Shown one piece after another: positions 12,901 through 24,449 of a stretch of 64,000 bases of DNA. Location: assembly GCA_964036155.1 (NCBI GenBank), contig OZ038422.1:60907201-60971200 (forward strand), given 5' to 3'. Both the position numbers and the translations under genes were made by a program. The stretch's first letter is position 1. Every line of letters begins with the position of its first letter. The notes below the pieces were generated by a model that saw only the letters and a program-made list of their open reading frames with translations, was not told where the DNA came from and ran no database searches. The stretch comes from Diploscapter coronatus. Its lineage: Eukaryota; Nematoda; Chromadorea; Rhabditida; Rhabditidae.

Positions 12901-14598
12901 TAAAATCCCGAGGTGTAATTTGCAAAGACACTGAAGACAAACAGATCAAAATTTTCGCGGGGAATGCTTTTGCGGTTTTCCGTAAGTCGCGCTATTTTTT
13001 GTTTGATGTTTACAAGCAGAGTCGATAATTTTGACGAGACTCTTCTATACATGAGATTCTACTGTTTGTTCTGCCACCTATCCCTCCCTGACACTTGCAG
13101 AAATTAGCCTTTATCAAAAATACACCAGCCGGTTTCAGTTTTCTATGCTTTATCATAGGACAAGGCATTTTTCCATCTTATCTTCTTAACAACGGCACAG
13201 GACAGGAAGAGGATCATAGCGCCAGGGCTCTTGTCAAATTTCGCAGGATTCCTGCTAACATGCAAACAAGAAAATCGACAAACGCGGCCGCTCTTCTAGA
13301 AAATTATCTGGGAATCAGGAAATGATACCGAAAAAAGCCTGGGAAGGAATGTTTTAAGAACAACATAAGAAATGAGATTTTTCGGCTGGAAATGACAGAA
13401 TTATGACATTTTATCAATACATTAAAAAAAATCTCTAAAAATTAGATTTTTACCGGTACAGTAATTGCTTTTAATTTGAAATCTAAAAACACTTTTTTTT
13501 TATAATTTATATTTTTATTTTAAATTCCTAACAAATTGTCACTCTTCAAAAGTACGACCATTTCTCCCGACTCTTCATTCTAACAGCTCATTCCGCATGT
13601 CAATCACTCGAGACACGCGATTGTTTGTGTTGTGGCGTAAATGCGACGAAAATACATCCGAAAATACGACAAAATGCAGACAGAAACACAGACACATAAA
13701 CTTACGCGCAAAATGTACGTTCGATAATTGATCATTATCTTTTCGCGCTTGGAAATCTACAAATTGACACAATTTACAAATTATATGTAAATTGTCCTAT
13801 GAAATCTAAAATTTCTACATAAGAAAAAGGTTTCCTCGAAAAGCCTGAAAGCATAGACTCCAGAGCATGATAAAAGTGACTGATATATGAAAGCTAAAAT
13901 TTTTGGGCGCGTGTAGATTTTTATTCTATTTTCTAAAGGGGAGACCATTATGAAAAGAGTGAGATAAAGCTACGTGCACCAACAATTTGTCTTAACAAAA
14001 AGTCAATAACTACAATAATCCAAAATTGTTCAGACTCCGCTACGGCTCCGAGTACGGGTGCTGCGAGGCGGTAGACATCGATGTGCTTTTGCTCCTGTTC
14101 TGCCGATCGCATTCTTTGAAGGCGTGGGCCCTGGTCGGAGGCACGGAGGACTCCATGAAGCTACAATCACAGGCATTGAAAAACGTCAATGCCGATATGT
14201 CTTCTTTGAGGTAGATTTCTAAAAATGTTTCATAAAATATGACGATCGAACTTTGACCTATATTTTTTCTAGGATTTTACTTGAACATTTAGATTGGAAA
14301 GAGTGAAGATCAGCTTTTATAGAGATTTTTTTTTTTAATTTACATGAAAGTAGTGAAGAAAGTTTGAAATGGTATTAATAAGTTTCATACACTTCTGAAT
14401 AGATGAAAATTGGGTAAAGTACAGTGAAAATGAAGAAGGTCATACTTTGGAAAGATAAAATTTCAAAGTTTTACAAAAATTCTGAATTCCAGACACTTAC
14501 CACTCGATCATTCGTCCCCTCCCTCGACGTTGTCTTCATTCGGTGATTCCTCTTTTTCGAAGCTCTCCTACAGCCGGCAGCCAACCGAGTACGAGTAA
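985..14598 (+). CDS. sax-2: Furry / SAX-2 family protein, C-terminal part (16 exons, partial)
   Basis: Furry proteins are very large cytoplasmic scaffolds that activate NDR/Trc (SAX-1) kinases and control polarised growth and neurite morphology. Exons: 985-1095, 1818-1988, 2319-2465, 2629-2700, 2899-3045, 3336-3456, 3852-3951, 4505-4643, 4894-4992, 5889-6032, 6376-6474, 7566-7640, 9549-9656, 11986-12161, 14034-14210, 14493-14598. The phases join without a stop into 663 residues ending in TAA at 14596. Family recognition rests on NWHEAAQIYKSVIEQW in the first exon, VRVRERLVGLLSAFGL in the third and FDFLEAE in the fifth, which match remembered human FRY (WHEALKILKLVV, VRERLV, FDFLD). The first two-thirds of the protein lies upstream of the window. 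The intron after 2700 needs a GC donor. Repeats occupy introns 8 and 12. Family call is strong; individual splice sites are predictions. Confidence 0.87.
4240..4451 (+). mobile_element. TA-flanked MITE, copy 1 (intron 7 of Furry)
   Basis: This 212-bp element starts TGGAATGTGAGG and ends CACAGTCCA, with imperfect terminal inverted repeats and a TA dinucleotide on each side (4238-4239 and 4452-4453). The arms carry TGCACACCCTTTGC on the left and, inverted, GTGTGCAATAT on the right. The centre holds a (CTC)n run near 4305-4326. A second copy lies at 50820-51000. The TA target site and lack of coding capacity fit a Tc1/mariner-type MITE. Confidence 0.7.
8103..8924. mobile_element. 822-bp foldback element with ~290-bp inverted arms and TAA target duplication
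   Basis: Left arm about 8103-8389 and right arm about 8638-8924 are near-perfect reverse complements: 62 of 63 residues agree between the + frame of one arm and the - frame of the other. They enclose a ~250-bp AT-rich loop. Ends read CAAGGG and CCCTTG and are flanked by TAA at 8100-8102 and 8925-8927. No transposase is present, so it is non-autonomous. A TAA duplication is known for PIF/Harbinger elements, but the ends are not diagnostic. It lies in the intron between Furry exons 12 and 13. Each arm contains GTGGCGCAGTGG followed by GTTGGTCATAAGG, which resembles the 5' half of a tRNA-Met. Confidence 0.85.
9657..11985 (+). other. 2.3-kb Furry intron
   Basis: Donor GTACGG follows exon 13 and acceptor TTCCAG precedes exon 14. 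The intron contains the hairpin at 10108-10167, a locally GC-rich block around 10.67-11.15 kb, and a possible 12-nt microexon at 11496-11507. The open frames on both strands around 10.8-11.2 kb match no family I know. Confidence 0.6.
10108..10167. repeat. Hairpin-forming inverted repeat
   Basis: The arms at 10108-10131 and 10143-10167 pair over about 24 nt with few mismatches around an 11-nt spacer. The shared core GAGACTCGTAGTG pairs with CACTACGAGTCTC. Flanks GTAGCC (about 10078) and GGCTAC (about 10186) extend the palindrome weakly. It could be a miniature transposon remnant or a structured intronic RNA. No target duplication was found. Confidence 0.6.
12162..14033 (+). other. 1.9-kb Furry intron
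   Basis: Donor GTAAAT follows exon 14 and acceptor TTGTTCAG precedes exon 15. No supported gene, repeat or RNA was seen. Open frames at 12732-13028 and 13095-13325 lack family motifs or splice context. Confidence 0.55.
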
Positions 14599-14603
14599 TA
14601 TAA

Positions 14604-14755
14604 GGGCGCATTCAGACTTTGTTTGTGGTAGAGCGAGCATGGCGAAGTAGCGTTGTTCGTGAAGAGAGTCAGAGAAGCACCATACTCTGCACTCTCTTCA
14701 CGAACAATGCTATTTCCAACGCTTGCACTAGAACGAACCAAGTCTGGACGCTCTC
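14604..14755. mobile_element. 152-bp MITE with TAA target duplication, in the Furry 3' UTR
   Basis: Ends GGGCGCATTCAGAC and GTCTGGACGCTCTC are imperfect inverted repeats flanked by TAA at 14601-14603 and 14756-14758. An inner arm of about 19 nt (near CGTTGTTCGTGAAGAGAGT) recurs inverted as ACTCTCTTCACGAACAATG, so most of the element folds into one hairpin. TAA duplications and a GGGCG-type end suggest PIF/Harbinger. It begins 5 nt after the Furry stop codon, so it probably forms part of the 3' UTR. Confidence 0.7.
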
Positions 14756-15410
14756 TAAGGAAATGTTCGCATCTTCCATTCAAATTCGAGAATTTGACCT
14801 ACTTGAAAATACGCATAAGAGTTAGGCTTTTCGTTATTTTTCAGATTTTAGTCGCAAAGTTAGCATAAATATCCAGTATTTATATCCATTTTCTATCGCT
14901 TTACTTTCTTTTTCTGAATTCATAATTCCGAAACTGAGTCACTTACATTTGGTCCGTTATGGCTAATTTTAAATACCGTATCTCGAAAATCCTCTCCCCC
15001 TTGTACTTGGTATTTGTATACTTTAGCATTCGTATTACTCATTTTTATTTGTGACTTATCTCAATTTTACCAAAAATTTCATGTGCATTCGAAAATCTCG
15101 ATCGATAATTATTTAGAATTTCAATGTTTATTAGAAAAAATATCCCAAATCAGTTAGGATTTTTATCCAACGTTATTTACTAGATTACGCCCTTAAAATT
15201 ATTTTTCTCGCCTATTTTTGACAATTTCCTCGTGCATATTGCAATTCTTCGAAGCTGTTCACTGAAAATGAAAATAAATATTGTTTTAGAGTTTCTAGAA
15301 ACAATGAAAATGATTTAGTTTTAGTCGTTTCCGTCATGTAAATCATGATTGAAAAACTTTACTTGTACTTTTCTGTTTATGATAGAAACTGTAAAAATAG
15401 AGGAGTCATT

Positions 15411-15630
15411 CATAATCCTAACTTTGATCAAATTTCTTATGCTGTTTTCACAAATAACTGAAAATAGCATGAGAGTTTGAGAGGAAAAGGTACTGTCATA
15501 ATCCTAACTTTGATCAAATTTTCAGTATCTCTACCTCTATTTTAATGCTATTTTCAAATATAGTTGAAAATAGCGTTATAATTTTAGAGAACAAAGGTAT
15601 TGTGATAATCCTAGCCTCGATCATGAGGTT
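15411..15630. repeat. Degenerate tandem repeat, three units of about 86-106 bp
   Basis: Units begin at 15411, 15497 and about 15603, each with ATAATCCTA followed by a variant of CTTTGATCAAATT. Units 1 and 2 also share TGCTGTTTTCA or TGCTATTTTCA, then GAAAATAGC. The third unit has decayed. No function is evident. Confidence 0.65.
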
Positions 15631-15910
15631 ATGGTTTTGACAGTATTCTCCTCCCTCACGATTCTATTTTCCCTTGATTTTACCCTGTTCTGCCCGGGTA
15701 AGCGGATTTTCGTCTGCCGCGCCGTTTTATGAGCGTTTTACATTTGATTCGCGACGCGAAAAATTGACATAGCAACCTCTCGGAAAACCACTGAAAATCC
15801 GATTTATGCGCTATTTTTATATGTAACAATAGGTGAAATATGAAGTTAATCGAAGAATCGATAATGCTACCATACGCGTTAAACTTAGAAAGGACATGTG
15901 ATGTGGTTAG

Positions 15911-15973
15911 CTAGCTAAGTTCTAATTTCTATTAACAAACGCATTATGTTATGGTCAATAAGAACTTAGCTAG
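15911..15973. repeat. 13-bp perfect inverted repeat
   Basis: CTAGCTAAGTTCT at 15911-15923 is the reverse complement of 15961-15973, with a 37-nt spacer. It could be a small hairpin or a repeat relic. Nothing ties it to a gene. Confidence 0.5.
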
Positions 15974-17787
15974 GTTCCTATTGTATCAAATTCTATTGCC
16001 TTTGACCTAACGAATTAACAAATTACATGCACGAATTAACACTGATAATAAAAATGGCACTCGCGCCAAAATACAAAAGAAAATGTAAAACTCTAAATAT
16101 TTATTATCATTTTTGCATCAATTAAATCAAATCATAAAACTGTTTTCATCACACTTGTATCGATTCTGAGAATAAACGAATAGTAATAATGTGATTTTCT
16201 GATCAATTAGAGATATCTTCATTGTGAAATCTACGGTTTTAGGTAGTTAAGGATTGAATAATACATAGCCAAATTGGAAAAATCGAATAAAGACAACCAA
16301 CAAGAATATTCACTCGGAATGTAGATTTTGTACAGACGCCGCTAAGAAAAATAAAAATTACGACTTTTTGGACGAAATGGGGGTGAAAAGTTGGACTTTT
16401 TGCATGAAGTAGTTCAGGAGAGTTCAATTTTCCTCACAAATCGCGTAATTTACGCATCAAATTGCAAACATCTGGTTAATTTCCTGATTTGCTCGATTTC
16501 TTGCTGAAATTCGAAGACCCTGTGACGTCTTTTCCAACATTTTCACTCCCAATTTTGTCCCACACCAAATCGTGTAATCGTGTACATATTGTGTGCGCGC
16601 ATATCTATTGCCTAAAGCTGAACACATAAAGAGCGAAATTAAAGACAATGGAAATTAAGGAGAGCGAGAAAGAAGTCGGAGAAAAAATTTATAGGGTAAC
16701 AAACGGCAAACGCGCAAAGCAATTTGACAGATTTCGACTACTAAAACACATGCCTGTAAAATCCAAATAAATCGAGAATTTTCCGCTAATTTTCATGTTA
16801 CGCGATTTTCCAGGCGTGTTTGAATTTGAAATCCATAGGTTTTGCACACTTTCACCGTATATAGCAAAGCATAGAACGATTGCAGAAAGTAGAAGAATAA
16901 ATATCAAAATTAAGACGGGAAACCTGGCATCGGAAGACACCAAACATGTCGAATTATCGCCTATGAAAATATAATATTGCACTGAACTGAAAGAGAATAA
17001 AATTAGCACAATTTTAACATTCTTACGCATAGTAAAAGATTGTGCTAACTTCATTCAAGATAATCCCTTATTCTGCGTGTATTTATGATTGCACTGTAGC
17101 GCGGTTTTGTCGTAGGATTTTCCAAGGATTAAGGTGATCTTAGGCGAAAGAAATCTGATCAACCTTAAAATCCGATCCTCCAATTTTACCGTATTTCGTG
17201 CGATCGAACACTTGAATCTCGATTTCTTTGCACCGATCTGATTCCGACTCGATGATGTCTCGTTTTTGCGCCACTCAAAACTCGAAATCCGCTAGCAAAA
17301 TTGTGAGTGGATTTGAATCGAGAACACGACATTGAAATGCGCGTCGCGGAGAAATTGAAACCGAAAAAACCGTTGATCTTCAATCAAACGAGAAAGTCGA
17401 GGAATGCACACACGAAAATCCGACGACAAAATGAACGCGCGCGAAACTAGATAATAGCCAAGTAAAATATAACGAGATAACACAAAACCCCGAGAGCGAA
17501 ATGGACGCGATGACTCGAAACGAATTTCAATCAAATATCAATTAAATTAAGATAGAAGTTTGCGGAACATAAATATTTGTCTAGATTTGTTGTTATTTGA
17601 TATGAAAGCTGCTGACAACATAAAGTTGCGTACATGAGAACCAAAACCGCTAACGAGAGAAGCTCAATATTAGATTTTTGGACACGTGAAATCGCGAGAT
17701 GGTAGGAATTCTTGTAAAGACTCAGCTAGAATTTCTCGATCAGATTAACAAGTGCCGAGCTGAATTTGTACAAGTTGTAAGCGTTGC

Positions 17788-20700
17788 CTAGGGTTTTGAC
17801 AGAAGGTCTGACACGTCGAAGCCTCCCTTCTTGGTGCCCGTCGAGGCGGGACTATCGGCCGACGAAGGAGGGGACTCCTTCTTGACGGGTGTTTGGGAGG
17901 GTGAAGCAGACGATGCACCACCATCGGGCGATAGCTGCTCTGACGGTGAGCTACTGCTCTTCGGGAAGGAAATGAGAGGCGATGTCAGCGGTGGCAAAGT
18001 GGGCATGAAAGGTCGTTGCAGTAGAGCGGCACTCCAGTGCGCGAACAGCTCCGGCGAGTAGAGCATGTCCGGCGTGGGGAAGAAGCAGGGTAGCAGGGAT
18101 GGACGTTGATGTGCTGCTCGTAGGGCTAACGGATTCGGCGGAAGCACGGTTGCACCCTTTGGAGGCATGGAGGCGTGAGAAGTCACAGAAGAGCTGCTGT
18201 CACGTTGTCGCTTAGGAGCGGGCTCGTCGTTCTCTAAAAAGTCGACCGTTGGATTTACCCTGATGATGAAAGAATAGACTCACCCGATGCATCCTCACTC
18301 GGATGACTCGATCCGGCTCTGGGCAGTGGGCTCTCGCTGTCTCGCTTCGTCCCAGGTCGACTGCCATTTTGATGCTGAGCCATCAGCCGCTTCTTCTCCC
18401 GCTTACCGGCCCCTGCATCTCGGAAACCCTTGGCAAACGGATTGTGGTCAATCTTCAGTTGGGTCACCTAAAATTCTGTTTTGAATTTTGGATCCCGCAA
18501 ATTCTAGCACATATTTATCCCCTTTTCCACCATGTTTGACAGGCTTTATTGGTACAAACATATTGAATTCCCCCAGTTAGTTATAGCGCTTTGTCTGTGT
18601 CCATTTTCGCCGCTACTATACAAGGGATATGGCTGCTTGCTTGTCAATAGCACCGAGCATTGTGCGGATACAGTAACCTCTTTTCCCTCGACTCTTCCCT
18701 TCCTCTTCTCGTATTTCAATGTTCGACTTGCGCCTCTCGTCAACTGTTGTTGAATGAGAGAGTGTGTGTGGAAATGCGAGAGATCTTGTCGAATTGTCTC
18801 CTCGTCTGCGCGCCTCTCTCGTAGCGCGATTTCACCGACTCGCGCCAGCCGAGGCGAGAAAGTGCAGAAAAAGCCGCCGCTGCTGCAGCCGAAAGGACGA
18901 AAGACGACGAAATAGCGCTGCAAAGAGAATGTAGGGAGAACGGAACAAGCTCCCCGCTCTTGTGTATCAATTTCTCTCACAGCGCATCTCATCCGCGCTT
19001 TGTGTCACTCTGCTGGCTACAAGGTGAAGTGATATGTAGCGCCCCGCTTGAACAGCTTCTCCTCGTCCCTCCTCTTCGAGGAGAGGTGAGAGGGTGCGAT
19101 ACACGAGCAGTGAGGCGGGCAAATGAAAGACATCCTTCTGACGCTGAAGTCGGAAAGAAGCAAATCCTGATCCTAGTCAATCTCTCTTTGTTCAAGCATA
19201 GACTAGAAAATCAGCCTGAGAAGCTGAGCAGCTTTAAAACTGAAGAAGATGAGCAGTTGTGACAGAAGCCCTGAAGCTGACCGACAATTGCTGCCGCGAG
19301 AACAATCAATCTATCAATTCATCACACCGAGCGCGAGCAGTCGAAGAGATTTAGAGATCGACAAAAAGATGGGCGAGCATGAAATGACTGGTGTGAAAAG
19401 CTACCGTACCCCAGGATGCGATAATTGATTGCTAGCAATTGGCAATAAAATCAAACACATCGCAAGTAACGAAATGCAAAAGTGAAGAGGAGAAAAGTCT
19501 CACCTTCTCATTTTGATACGCCGTCACCGCGATGAATTCGGTCTCTTTGAAGACGAACGTGCGAAACGTTGAGTACGGTAGATTGACAATTTCCGCACAG
19601 CGGACGACGTGCAGTCGGGGCTGATACTTGTGCATCGAATTGAGGATTGTCTGGAAATTGGGAAATTAGCATGGGAAGTAGATGAATATCATCTTGACCC
19701 AGTACTGGATGAAACCTTTCGAGAGTTTCTAAGTAAAACGAGTGGCATAGGAAAATTGTAGATGTTATCCTTTCTTGTAATTATCTGATCTCAATCTCCA
19801 ATCAATTCATTCAGCAACAAAGAAATATCAAAGACAAACAAGGCGATATGCCTGGAGATTTATTGTTGTTCTATAGATTGACTGGATCGATATCACGTCT
19901 CCGCTCGGTTAATTACCTCATCCATTGACTTCTCTCTGCGCACTGCGCGCTTGCCCTCTCCAGTCACTAATCTCCTCTCAATCTGTCTCTTTACCTTGAA
20001 AGATGACAGGCAAATTACTCCGAAAGGACAACACTATGAAAAGAAAGAAAGTGACTCGCTTACTGAACAATTGAAGAATTTGAATAAAGAAAATATCGAT
20101 ATCTTCAGGCTTAGGGAACATTTCCTTAGAAAAAAAGAAACCTACATATCCATGTTTATCGGACATGTTGTTGGTGAGTTTGAGCTTGTTGAAATTCGCT
20201 CCCTTAGCCATCCAGTGCTCGCCGGTAGCGGGTGAATCGGGGTGAATATACATTCGCTTAGGCATTTCTGGGTCGGCTTTACCGGCCACCATCCACCTGA
20301 GAATCAACGGTAATCAATTGCTATCATTTGCTATTTGAAAAATTGATTGTTTTATGGCATTCCATAAAATCTGCTGCAACAAGTTATGTCAAATCAAAAT
20401 TGACATGAAAACAATATCATCGAAAGAAAAACTATCTGGAACTGTACTTCCGACATTTGATGCGTCGCATACATTCTCCAGTAAAAAGCGTTCGCTTACC
20501 TCGAATTATTGAATTTATAGCGGTGATCGTCGGCGGGCACGAGGTCCATTAACAGAATGTATTTGCTTTTCCGGTCAAGACCACTCAATTTCACTCGGTA
20601 TGCGGGAAATATCCTCCTGAAATTATACTATTGTTTGTTGGTCGCGTGGTTCTTCTGTTTTTATACAATTTTATGCTTCAATATCATTTCTTTACGGTAG

Positions 20701-23573
20701 TTTTTTGGATCCCTTCCCAAGTTGTCGTTTTTATCTGATTTTCTCGATCGAGTCGTCAATTTCTCGAAATTTACACGCGCTTGATTCTCTTGTCGCCGCG
20801 CGTCAGTTCTAGTCGTTTTTTGCGTTGAAAAAACGCGTCCATCGCAGAGGAATTTCATCGAATTAGCCGTGTTGATCAATGAGCTGTGAAAATGAACGAC
20901 GATGGACACGACAGATTTCAAGATTCAAGATCTTCTAATTGAGATAACTCGAGAAATTCTGATGAAGTGGAGGGGGATGTTGAAAGATTCTTGAACAGAT
21001 ACTAGAATTTAGAGCAGCAGTAGATAGAATTGTTAGATAAATGAATTGTAGTCCAAAGCAGTTTTTGATCATTATCCCAGTTCTCCGATTTTTTCAGCCT
21101 CAACCCGGAACTCGGTGCTCCTGAAAACCCCTGGATATACGAATCTGATCAGCACAGCGGGCTTTTCGCCGTTGCATTTTTGATGTGTCGTCCTGACGAC
21201 GCCCTCGGTCGGCCCCAATTCTCGCACCGGGCACCGCCATTTACGCGCCCAGCTACAGTATCATCCTCGGCAGCTTACAATTAGTCAGGCAAAAACTCCT
21301 AGAGAAGTTTACGACGACCGCGCGAACTCTTACACGGCTTTCATGAGGCCAAACCATGAAAAAGTCCTTTGAGGACCAGGATTCGCTAATTACCCTGTGG
21401 AGGTTTCAGGGAGTAGCTTTTCTGCAACCACTGAGGAAACGGTGAGTGAACCGGAGTGAATGACACCACCTCGTGTCGTTAACTCATTAACCCGCCAAAA
21501 TACAAAGATGACCGGCGGCGAAATCAAAGGAAGGTAATCAAATCGCACGAAGCGATAAATGCCGAAGCGTCTCGCAAAAACGACTAAGCAAGTCGCAAAA
21601 TCCCCAACCCGCTCGTGCTTTAATCCGATGAAAAATGCGCGTATAAGATGATTAGTTCGACACTATCTGATTAGCGATACACAGGCACAAAACTGTCAGT
21701 TTTTCATTAAAAGTTGAACATCGCATCAATTCCACTGGGTGACTTGAAAATTTGAAAACACCGAGTTTCAAGCACAATTGAGAATATCTGAGGTTCCGAC
21801 TTCAAAAGATGCCAAATTTCCAGCTCCGGCCTCCATCTGGTGATGACTCCCAACACTTTGCGCGGTGTTTTCAAACATATTGACCGGCCGCACGAGGCGC
21901 CGAAAATTGCCGCTAATTGCTGAAATCCGAGACGCGGTCGCTTTCGGGGTTTAAGTTGGCCTAGCAGCGGGTCGACAGATTGACTGAAAATCCCCGGATT
22001 CGCACGATTTGGGATAGGGAAAGTAAAACAGGATGGGGGATAATTGAGAGAGATATTTTCCCAAATATTTCACGGATAAGTCAAAGAGCGGCTCAATTTT
22101 GGATCGGTGAAACAAATCGGCTGAATATCAAATAAACAGGGAAATCCCCGGGACTGAATCTATTTCAGGCAGTTCTCGAGGGGCATGGTCTAATATGGCA
22201 CGAGATATTTATGATCCCGTCTGAGATGTGAGCGAGCTTGGCCGGGGGATTTGATGCCATCCGATAGCACTGTGACTCTGCACAGCTGTGCGCAGACGCC
22301 AAGGCTGCGAAGAAATTGAAATGAGATGCACTGTTTTGGGTGCGCGGATTACGGCGACAATATTTTACTGTAGAAGGTTCAAAGAAAATGTGGATTATCA
22401 AGATTATGCGCAATCTCCCACCTATTTTATGAATCTATGGAGAGGTGCAAAGAATCAGACAACTTTGCCAATTTTTGGAACGTGCCTAATTAAAATATCC
22501 TCGAATTTTTCTGTATGGCCAATTTTGGAAGAATTTAAAGCTGATGATGAAATCGATACGCGGATTGTTTTTATAAGGTTACTGAAAAACGGCTGAAATT
22601 TCGCAGGATCGGTGCGCAGAATTTTGAGGCGCATTTGTAAGAGGAAACGAAATAGGAAACTCTACGAAAATGCCGGTGGCGGGGCTGCAAAATATGATAC
22701 GAAGCGAGGGTCTCGAGGTCTCGAGTCAGTCTGACTGCGAGGCTGCAGAAATGTAGAACTGCCCGGGATAATATAGGCACTTGAAAGGCAAGTATCTGAT
22801 ATGTGAGTGGAAAGCGCTAATCGAACCAAAACAATTGCCAAATTCAGCAGAAAAATCGAGAAATTTCAAACATTGGATAAAAACGCACAAAAATACGATA
22901 TTGAGGCCCCAATCAAAGTGGTGTGAAATAACTAAAAATACAAATATTTTCAATAGCTACCAGCATTTGATTTTACAACTATCTGATCAAGATCAAAACG
23001 CTTCCAAATGTGGCTGACTGTTTGCCGCTGCTGCACTTTCAAATTGCCACTTTACAGCCAGTGATAAAGCCTAGCGCCTCGTCGAAAAGCATGAATAATT
23101 ATTTATCTATCATCGAAATTGAAATGAATTGCAAATAAGAAAGTCAAGCATTCAGAAGCAAGTTGGTCTTCATCATAAAATGGAATTTCTTAGTAAGTTA
23201 TGCCAGTTTTGAGTCAAAAAACTGTTGATGAAAGAGAAAAAAAAACATAATTTTTCATGGATTTCACAAAAATATAAAATATCAAACGAGCAAGAAACAC
23301 TAACCTTCCACTTTTGGTGATGACCATCTCGGTGCCGCATTCATTAAAGCGAGCCCAGAGTTCTCGGTCGTCCAGCTCGACCTTGGGATCGTCCACGACT
23401 CCATCGTCTTCGGGCCTAGGAGGTGGTCGCAAATCGGCCAGATCGATGCCGGTCGGTAGCCGAGGGAAAAGCGGCATACCCGCTCCGGCAGCGCCGGGTC
23501 CGGCCATGCCGGGTAGCGCCATAAATGGCAGTAGAGGGAAATCGCCTCGTGATAGGAACGGGTTAAAGGCCAT
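17788..23573 (-). CDS. tbx-2: T-box transcription factor, Tbx2/3 class (complete, 6 exons)
   Basis: This is a sequence-specific nuclear DNA-binding factor; Tbx2/3 proteins are mainly repressors, and C. elegans TBX-2 acts in pharyngeal muscle and neuron fate. Exons in transcription order: 23305-23573, 20500-20616, 20146-20296, 19504-19650, 18284-18467, 17788-18233. They join in phase to 437 residues. The T-box spans about residues 65-250 and contains [52 protein letters not shown] and [11 protein letters not shown], nearly identical to the vertebrate Tbx2/3 consensus. KREKKR after the domain can serve as a nuclear signal. The N-terminus is Pro/Gly/Ala-rich and the C-terminus Ser/Pro-rich. It ends [10 protein letters not shown], and FDVSDLL resembles the Groucho-binding eh1 motif. 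Intron 1 is 2.7 kb and may carry control elements. Start chosen as the first ATG of the exon carrying the T-box N-terminus. Confidence 0.95.
18468..19503 (-). other. T-box gene intron 4, with a GC-rich block
   Basis: A block at about 18.73-19.15 kb is much richer in GC and CpG than neighbouring introns and has runs of CTCTC and GAGAG. It resembles the GC-rich DNA upstream of this gene's start codon at 23.65-24.15 kb. An internal promoter or enhancer is possible, but no core promoter motif was identified. Open frames here have no recognisable products. Confidence 0.4.
20617..23304 (-). other. T-box gene intron 1 (2.7 kb)
   Basis: It interrupts the T-box coding sequence at SGR/R. A GC-rich portion spans about 21.06-22.33 kb and includes TGACACC at about 21460, which resembles a T-box half-site. 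No gene, repeat or RNA is supported. A regulatory role is inferred only from size and base composition. Confidence 0.4.
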
Positions 23574-24361
23574 GGTTGATGATAGTGATTAGACAGAATC
23601 GAATAAATTAGACTGAATTAATGCTGACGAAGGGCTGTCATCGCACGTTTGCAAGTATGTTGAGATACGTTGGGTGTTCGCGTTCTGACAACAGGGACGA
23701 GATCTCGCGAAGTGAGAATGTGAGACGTGAGATGTGGAGGGGGAGAAGCGGAGCGAGATGGGACACACCGGCTGATGAACGAAAGGGGGCGGAGCCAGGG
23801 GGGCGTCAACTTCGACTTGAACACAGTGATTTTGAAGCGATCGTGATTTTGTCAGCACGAGGAGAAACTTTGACAATCAGCAGCAGCAGCACTCGCTCGT
23901 CGCGCTCCAACCGACGAAATTGACACCTCTGTCCAACTTGTATTTACTGGGGACTCACACGCTCCTCCCCTCGATCGAGCGCTGATTGGTGAGACAACTC
24001 GACGAGGGGCGGGGCCCGAAAAGACGAGAGACATTCCGCTCACACGTACGAGGCGAGAGAAACAACACCGCAATCTCTCCCGGCCGCTATTTCTCTCCTT
24101 TCCTCCCCAGATATGAGGGATACGGTAGCGCCGCTCCCTCCGCCCATCCATCCTTCCCGTCGTCCTAGCCACCCATCAGCATTCCGTCCTGTTCCTAGCG
24201 ATTTAGCATTACTTTTTCGTTATGCAATTTCTTGCTACGTTTGGTCATGTGTAATTCGACGTTTGTGTGATAATTTCGACTTTTTCATATTCCCGATTAT
24301 TTATCATCGGTTGTCGGATGTATGTATATGCTGAACGCTTGATCTATTTTTGCAAGAAAAC
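23574..24361 (-). promoter_or_regulatory. Upstream region of the T-box gene
   Basis: The stretch between HGH1's poly(A) signal and the T-box ATG is GC-rich at 23.65-24.15 kb, with many CTC/GAG runs typical of worm promoters. A possible acceptor, ATTCAG, lies just before 23612 on the minus strand and could receive a spliced leader or end a 5' UTR intron. About 790 bp separate the HGH1 poly(A) signal from the ATG, more than in a typical worm operon, so an own promoter is likely. Confidence 0.45.
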
Positions 24362-24367
24362 TTTATT
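24362..24367 (-). terminator. Poly(A) signal of HGH1
   Basis: The minus strand reads AATAAA here, 83 nt after the HGH1 stop codon. Confidence 0.6.
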
Positions 24368-24449
24368 CAACAAAAATCGATAATTTCGAAATTCAACAAA
24401 AAAGATATGGGAGAAAATCAACGGTAACAATTTGTCTCGGACAAAACCC

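Larger units (their letters stand above)
14756..17787. other. Convergent intergenic region between Furry and the T-box gene
   Basis: This holds the 3' UTR of Furry (+) and that of the T-box gene (-). A consensus AATAAA for Furry occurs at 15273-15278, with a weaker CATAAA nearer 14863. A degenerate tandem repeat lies at 15411-15630 and a short inverted repeat at 15911-15973. The rest is AT-rich, and I see no further gene. Confidence 0.5.

Noticed and set aside
18546..18992. 148-codon minus-strand frame in T-box intron 4
   Set aside because: It occurs in GC-rich DNA with several overlapping frames and lacks any T-box C-terminal similarity or splice phase.
21460..21466. TGACACC as an autoregulatory T-box site in intron 1
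   Set aside because: A single 7-mer half-site is expected by chance in 2.7 kb. No paired site was found.
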